Positions 59,437-64,000 of a DNA stretch of 64,000 nt are shown here, one piece after another; position 1 is the stretch's first letter, and every line of letters begins with the position of its first letter. The stretch comes from Prevotella sp. (GTDB taxonomy: Bacteria; Bacteroidota; Bacteroidia; Bacteroidales; Bacteroidaceae): NCBI GenBank assembly GCA_017483805.1, contig JAFUUL010000026.1, positions 35,601 through 99,600 on the forward strand, written 5' to 3'. A program made the position numbers and the translations under genes. Below the pieces are notes generated by a model. That model searched no databases. It was not told the DNA's origin and saw nothing but the letters and a program-made list of their open reading frames with translations.

Positions 59437-60474
59437 ATGAAACCCCGCTATCTTTTCCCCAGTGACTATATGGCCGACCCTGCGGCCCACGTATTCAACG
59501 GCAGACTCTACATCTACCCCTCTCACGACCGCGAGTGCGAAAACGTGTTCGACGATGACGGCGGACACTTCCAGATGCGCGACTACCACGTGCTGTCGTT
59601 CGACGACATCGAGAACGGCCCTGTGACTGACCACGGCGTAATCCTCGATCAGGACCAGGTGGCCTGGGTGGAGAAGCAGATGTGGGACAGCGACGTGGTT
59701 GAGAAGGACGGTAAGTACTATCTCGTCTTCTCCGCCAAGGACTACAACGGCGTGTTCCACCTTGGCGTAGCCATTGCCGACCGGCCCGAAGGCCCCTTCA
59801 TCCCCCAGGAGCACCCCATCCGCGGCGCCTATAGCATCGACCCCTGCGTGTTCAAGGACGATGACGGCAGCATCTATTGCTACTACGGCGGCCTGTGGGG
59901 CGGACAGTTGCAGTGGAACGTGCCCCTCAAGTCGCCGTTCGCACCTATTGCCCAGCCCGACACCGAGGCGGCCCCTGCCGGACACGTTGACATCGGCCAC
60001 GCCTCTGACAAGAAGACGGAACTCTGGGCCCCTGCCGACGCACCTGCACTGACCAGTTTCGTGGCCCGTATGAGTGACGATGTGCTGCAGTTCACTGAGG
60101 CGCCACGCCCTGTGGTGATTGTCGATGCTGACGGTCAGCCCCTGAAGGCCAGCGACCCGCACCGCTTCTTCGAGGCCTCGTGGATGCACAAGTATAATGG
60201 CAAGTACTACTTCTCCTACTCCACCGGCGACAGCCACCTGCTCTGCTACGCCACAGCCAACTCGCCCTATGGGCCCTTCACCTATCAGGGCGTGCTGCTC
60301 GACCCCGTGGTGGGCTGGACTACTCACCACTGCATCGTGGAGTTCAAGGGCCAGTGGTACCTGCTCTACCACGACTGCGTGCCCTCCAACGACATCACCC
60401 ACCTGCGCTCGCTGAAGGCGCAACGCCTGTTCTACAACGAAGACGGAACCATACGGAAGGTTGTGAATGAATAA
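59437..60474 (+). CDS. Intracellular GH43 glycosidase (beta-xylosidase/arabinofuranosidase type)
   Basis: 345 aa without signal peptide, so cytoplasmic, fitting digestion of imported oligosaccharides. FPSDYMADPAAHVFNGRLYIYPSHD carries the base Asp; IRGAYSIDPCVFKDDDGSIYCYYGG carries the pKa-modulating Asp; RFFEASWMHKYNGKYYFSYS carries the acid Glu. The last 8 nt overlap the ECF sigma start. Confidence 0.92.
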   Translation: MKPRYLFPSDYMADPAAHVFNGRLYIYPSHDRECENVFDDDGGHFQMRDYHVLSFDDIENGPVTDHGVILDQDQVAWVEKQMWDSDVVEKDGKYYLVFSAKDYNGVFHLGVAIADRPEGPFIPQEHPIRGAYSIDPCVFKDDDGSIYCYYGGLWGGQLQWNVPLKSPFAPIAQPDTEAAPAGHVDIGHASDKKTELWAPADAPALTSFVARMSDDVLQFTEAPRPVVIVDADGQPLKASDPHRFFEASWMHKYNGKYYFSYSTGDSHLLCYATANSPYGPFTYQGVLLDPVVGWTTHHCIVEFKGQWYLLYHDCVPSNDITHLRSLKAQRLFYNEDGTIRKVVNE

Positions 60475-60970
60475 CCAAACCATCATAGAAGACTACTACC
60501 GCAAGCACAGAGGCGACCTGCTCGCCTTTGTGCTGGTTCGTCTTCATAACAGCGACGAGGCCGAAGACCTGGTGCAGGAAGTCTTCCTGCGCCTGCTCAG
60601 CGGCAACCGCCCCATCAACGAGACTACGCTGCCCAGCCTGGTCTACGCCCTCTGCCGCAACCTGCTCACCGACTGGTATCGCCACCACAGCGTATGCCGC
60701 GAGGCCGAGCACACCATCACCCGCCTGCTCTCAGCCCACCATAGCGAGACGGCTGAGTCGGTGCTCTCCGTCCGCGAGATCAACGAGCAACTGGAGCGCG
60801 GACTGGCCCGTGTGCCAAAGGAGTGCCGCGAACTCTACCGCATGCACATCTACGGCGACATGCCCATCCGCGACATCTGCCGCGAGACCAGCCAGCCCTA
60901 CAAGGCCGTGGAATACCGTCTGGGGCAGGCCCGCAAACAAGTAAGAAACCAACTGCGACACGTGATATGA
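60467..60970 (+). CDS. ECF-type sigma factor inside the GH operon
   Basis: 167 aa. Region 2 (YYRKHRGDLLAFVLVRLHNSDEAEDLVQEVFLRLLSG) and region 4 (LARVPKECRELYRMHIYGDMPIRDICRETSQPYKAVEYRLGQARKQ). It overlaps GH43 by 8 nt and GH67 by 4 nt (ATGA), so all three are probably translationally coupled. No anti-sigma gene is adjacent. Confidence 0.9.
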   Translation: MNNQTIIEDYYRKHRGDLLAFVLVRLHNSDEAEDLVQEVFLRLLSGNRPINETTLPSLVYALCRNLLTDWYRHHSVCREAEHTITRLLSAHHSETAESVLSVREINEQLERGLARVPKECRELYRMHIYGDMPIRDICRETSQPYKAVEYRLGQARKQVRNQLRHVI

Positions 60971-60996
60971 AAAAGTTACTGATCATCACCGTTTTA

Positions 60997-61031
60997 TCAC
61001 TCATCACTCATCACTTATCACTTATCACTTC
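60997..61031. repeat. 7-nt-period tract in the GH67 signal-peptide region
   Basis: Five heptamers: TCACTCA twice, TCACTTA twice, TCACTTC. Read in frame as the hydrophobic core and end of the signal peptide. Confidence 0.8.
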
Positions 61032-61320
61032 CTACGCCGAAGACGGCAGCCGCCTGTGGCTGCGCTACGACAGCACCCTGGTGCAGGGCCTCACCCTGCG
61101 CATCGACTCGACGATGCCTCTCGACGACGGCTATCGCATCAGCGGCAAGGTGATCACCGCCCGCACCCAGCAGGGCCTGCTCTACGGCAAGTATGCCTGG
61201 CTGCGTGGCGAACAGGGCGAGTCGCACCCCTACTTCCGTCTGCGCATCCTCAACCACTGGGACAACCTGGACGGCACCATCGAGCGCGGCTATGCCGGAC
61301 GAAGCATCTTCTGGAGTGAT

Positions 61321-61348
61321 TCTTCACTCTTCACTCTTCACTTATCAC
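61321..61348. repeat. 7-nt-period tract at the GH67 frameshift
   Basis: TCTTCAC three times and TTATCAC once. Both relevant frames are open through the tract; unit number decides which frame is joined. Confidence 0.85.
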
Positions 61349-62200
61349 TCAGTACGCCGAGGCCTGCGCCTCCATCGGCATCAACGGCACGGTGCTCAAC
61401 AACGTGAATGCCTCGCCACGGATGCTCACACGCCCCTATATTGATAAGGTACGCGAGATAGCCGACCTGCTGCGGCCCTGGGGCATACGCGTCTACCTGT
61501 CCGTCAACTTCGGCACGCCGAAGGCCCTGGGCGAGACGCGCACTGCCGACCCGCTCGACCCGCAGGTGCGACGCTGGTGGAGAGCGAAGGCCAAGGAGAT
61601 ATACAGCGTGATACCTGACTTCGGCGGCTTCCTGGTGAAGGCCAACAGCGAGGGACAGCCCGGCCCGTTCGACTACGGACGCACCCATGCCGACGGTGCC
61701 AACATGCTGGCCGAGGCCCTGAAGCCCTACGGCGGCATCGTCATGTGGCGCTCGTTCGTCTATGGTGCCAAGCACAAGGGCGAAGACCGCGTGATGCAGG
61801 CCGTCAGCGAGTTTGCCGACCTGGACGGACAGTTTGCCGACAACGTCATCCTGCAGTCAAAGAACGGTCCTCTCGACTTCCAGCCGCGCGAGCCATACGC
61901 CCCCATCTTCGACCAGATGAAGCACACGCCCCAGATGGCCGAACTGCAGATCACGCAGGAGTATCTGGGCCAGGGCGACCACCTGGTCTTCCTCGCCCCC
62001 ATGTGGAAGGAGTTCTTCGCCCACATGTCGCCCTCCCGCTTGCAGGGCATCGCCGGCGTGGCCAACATCGGACTGGACACCAACTGGTGCGGTCACCATT
62101 TCGCCCAGGCCAACTGGTACGCTTTCGGCCGACTGGCCTGGAACCCCAACCTCTCCTCCCGCCAGATTGCCGAGGAGTGGGTCGGCCAGACTTTCAGACC

Positions 62201-62233
62201 CACCCCCCAACCCCTCCCTGTGAGGGAGGGGAG
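62201..62233. repeat. GC-rich interspersed repeat inside GH67
   Basis: CCCCTCCCTGTGAGGGAGGGG core, encoding PTPQPLPVREGS in frame. Confidence 0.7.
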
Positions 62234-62261
62234 TGATTACACTCAAGATTTAGAACTATCT

Positions 62262-62299
62262 ACCCCCCTCCCTCACAGGGAGGGGCTGGGGGAGAGTCT
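62262..62299. repeat. GC-rich interspersed repeat inside GH67, second copy
   Basis: CCCCTCCCTCACAGGGAGGGG, then CTGGGGGAGAGTCT, inverted relative to the copy at 62201; together the pair could form a long hairpin. Confidence 0.7.
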
Positions 62300-62833
62300 T
62301 ATAAACATGATGCTCCGCAGCCGCGAGGCCTGCGTCGACTATATGATGCCCCTCGGCCTGCACCACATCTTCAAGTTCGACCACCACATGGGCCCAGAGC
62401 CTGACGGCTTCAAGGCCGAATACCCGCTGGAGTGGTGCCCCGTCTACTACCACAAAGCCGACACCGCCGGCATCGGCTTCGACCGCAGCAGCCGCGGCAC
62501 AGGCGCCACAGGACAGTATCGCGAGCCCTACCGCACGCTCTACGACAGCCCTACCACCTGCCCTGAGCAGTACCTGCTCTGGTTCCACCACCTGCCCTGG
62601 ACCTACCGCACGCTGAGCGGCCGCACGCTCTGGGAGGAGATGCAGTATCGCTACCTGCGCGGCGTCAGTGAGGTGGAGTCGTTCATCCGCATCTGGCAGG
62701 AGGCCCGCCCCTACATCGACGAGCAACGCTGGCTGGAGGTGGACGGGAAACTGCAACGTCAACTGGACGATGCCCGTGAGTGGCACGACACGTGTCTGAA
62801 GTATTTTGGTAGTTTTGCAAATCCAGAAAAGCA

Positions 62834-64000
62834 ATGAAACGATTCGTTCTCTCCCTGCTCCTGCTGGCGAGCCTGACGGTAGCACACGGCCAGCAACTGA
62901 TCCTTGGCGGCGAACTGAGCAATTCGGCTGCCACCTGCGTGGAAGACATCGACGAGGTGATGCCCCGCATGGCAGCACTGGGGCTCAACACCGTGCTCGT
63001 GCCCGCCTACTGGGAACTGATGGAGCCTGAGGAGGGCCGCTTCGACTTCACCCTCATCGACCGCACCATCCAGCGTGCACAGGAGAACCACCTGCACGTG
63101 GTCTTCCTCTGGTTCGGCGTGTGGAAGAACTCCATGTCGTGCTACGCCCCGCTGTGGTTCAAGCAGGACACCCGCCGTTTCCCCCGTGCCCGCACTGCCA
63201 GCGGCAAACCGCTGGAGATAGCCTCCGCCTTCTCCGACCAAGTGCTGCAGGCCGACCTGCGCGCCTTCACCGCCTTGATGCAGCACATCCGCCAGACCGA
63301 CACCCAGGGCACCGTAGCCATGATGCAGATAGAGAACGAGATAGGTATGCTGGAGGATGCCCGCGACCACTCGCCGCTGGCCGAGAAGGCCTACCAGCAG
63401 GGCGTGCCCCAACGACTGGCCGACTATCTGAAGAAGAACAAGCGGCGGCTCCATCCCTGGCTGCAGGCCCGCATCCAAGACCTGACGCCTGGCGCCCCCT
63501 GGACGTCGGCTTTCGGCACCGACACCTACACCGACGAGATCTTCATGGCCTACCACTATGCCTGCTACGTGGAGCACCTGGCACAGGCAGCCCGACAGAC
63601 CATGCCCCAGATGCCCCTCTACGTCAACGCCGCCATGAACAGCCGCGGACGCCGCCCTGGCGAATACCCCTCGGCAGGCCCGCTGGCCCATCTCATCGAC
63701 CTGTGGCACTGCGGTGCTCCCACCCTGGACCTGCTGGCCCCCGACATCTACGACACAGGCTTCAAGCAGTGGGCCGCCCAGTATGCCCTCTGGAATAACC
63801 GCCTCTTCATCCCTGAGAGCCGTTGCTGCCAGAACAGCGGCGTGAGGGCCCTCTATGCCTTCGGCGAACACCAGGCCCTGGGCTTCTCGCCCTTCGCCAT
63901 CGACCAGGCCTCGCCCCAGGAGACGCAGAGCATCACCCGCGCCTACGCCCTGATGCGCCAACTCACCCATCACCCATCACTCACCACTCATTACTCATCA
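62834..64000 (+). CDS. GH35/GH42-like beta-galactosidase-type enzyme, 3' end missing
   Basis: 389 codons from ATG 62834 (4-nt ATGA overlap with GH67), open to the right edge. Signal peptide MKRFVLSLLLLASLTVAHGQ. TIM-barrel features of clan GH-A: ALGLNTVLVPAYWELMEPEEGRFDFTLID and VAMMQIENEIGML, where NE is the acid/base site. The second Glu is probably IPES. Similar Bacteroidales proteins carry a DUF5597 C-terminal domain, which would lie beyond the edge. The final bases are a 7-nt-period tract (63963-64000) read in frame. Confidence 0.85.
   Translation, partial: MKRFVLSLLLLASLTVAHGQQLILGGELSNSAATCVEDIDEVMPRMAALGLNTVLVPAYWELMEPEEGRFDFTLIDRTIQRAQENHLHVVFLWFGVWKNSMSCYAPLWFKQDTRRFPRARTASGKPLEIASAFSDQVLQADLRAFTALMQHIRQTDTQGTVAMMQIENEIGMLEDARDHSPLAEKAYQQGVPQRLADYLKKNKRRLHPWLQARIQDLTPGAPWTSAFGTDTYTDEIFMAYHYACYVEHLAQAARQTMPQMPLYVNAAMNSRGRRPGEYPSAGPLAHLIDLWHCGAPTLDLLAPDIYDTGFKQWAAQYALWNNRLFIPESRCCQNSGVRALYAFGEHQALGFSPFAIDQASPQETQSITRAYALMRQLTHHPSLTTHYSS
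63963..64000. repeat. 7-nt-period tract in the last gene, cut by the window edge
   Basis: Heptamers TCACCCA, TCACCCA, TCACTCA, CCACTCA, TTACTCA; encoded as QLTHHPSLTTHYSS in frame. Confidence 0.75.

Larger units (their letters stand above)
60967..62837 (+). pseudogene. GH67 alpha-glucuronidase with a frameshift in a 7-nt repeat
   Basis: Starts MKKLLIITVLS, with a signal peptide partly written by heptamers (LITHHLSLITSYA, 60997-61031). It then shows the GH67 N-terminal part (EDGSRLWLRYDS, LRILNHWDNLDGTIERGYAGRSIFW). At 61318-61407 the frame changes by one inside TCTTCAC heptamers. The rest (QYAEACASIGINGTVLNNVNAS, FLVKANSEGQPGP, WCGHHFAQANWYAFGRLAWNP, MMPLGLHHIFKFDHHMGPEP) is open to 62837. 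Adding one heptamer, or losing two, would restore one frame. Two GC-rich repeats (62201-62233, 62262-62299) further insert about 30 residues in frame. The N-terminal domain is shorter than usual. Confidence 0.85.

Overview
The window comes from a GC-rich member of the Bacteroidales, most likely Prevotella-like (gut or rumen type). Evidence read from the sequence: almost every transcription unit starts with the Bacteroidetes -7 box TAnnTTTG; there is a complete porP-porK-porL-porM-porN type IX secretion (T9SS) cluster; there are many glycan-degrading enzymes (GH3, GH106, GH43, GH97, GH115, GH67, a GH35/42-like enzyme); and there are MBG-repeat surface proteins and short 'APEVEV' microproteins. 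Both ends are cut: a GH3 gene runs off the left edge and a GH35/42-like gene runs off the right edge.

Layout. 0-4.2 kb: GH3 (partial), a decayed M15 peptidase, a DUF1016/PDDEXK gene flanked by ~100-bp direct repeats, a GNAT acetyltransferase and an anticodon-less tRNA-like element. 4.2-8.6 kb: first copy of a surface-protein module (long structured leader, MBG protein with one in-frame stop, 48-aa microprotein), preceded by six 15-bp palindromes spaced exactly 22 bp apart. 8.6-18.5 kb: waaA, gltX, a PgpH-type HD phosphohydrolase, a FadL-like porin, priA and an outer-membrane barrel. 18.5-24.5 kb: the T9SS core. 24.5-30.6 kb: a GH106 rhamnosidase with a possible T9SS tail, then iorA-iorB and two tiny membrane ORFs. 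30.7-34.9 kb: second copy of the surface-protein module (51-aa microprotein, intact MBG protein, same leader). 34.9-38.8 kb: a VWA lipoprotein, a small lipoprotein, an ECF sigma factor and its membrane-spanning partner. 38.8-49.2 kb: aminotransferase, ADP-forming acyl-CoA synthetase, an AT-rich restriction-modification island, two paaK genes, an ACT protein and a PaaI-like thioesterase. 49.2-64 kb: a glucuronoxylan-type degradation locus (GH43-CBM6, GH97, GH115, SGNH esterase, GPH transporter, GH43, ECF sigma, GH67 with a frameshift, GH35/42-like).

How the parts fit. The aminotransferase, IorAB, ADP-forming synthetase, PaaK and PaaI-like proteins form a plausible route for oxidising aromatic amino acids through aryl-pyruvates to aryl-acetates with ATP gain. 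The T9SS is the likely exporter for the GH106 and the two MBG proteins, which share a C-terminal tail. The right-hand locus would strip glucuronic acid, acetyl and pentose decorations from xylan and import the products; no SusC/SusD pair is visible here.

The most unusual content is non-protein. It comprises the duplicated ~560-600-nt leader with compensatory base changes and a terminator-like stem before each MBG gene; tRNA-like elements lacking an anticodon arm next to a three-copy repeat that resembles the 3' end of 5S rRNA; and families of 7-nt-period and GC-rich palindromic repeats inserted inside protein-coding genes, one of which shifts the GH67 frame.
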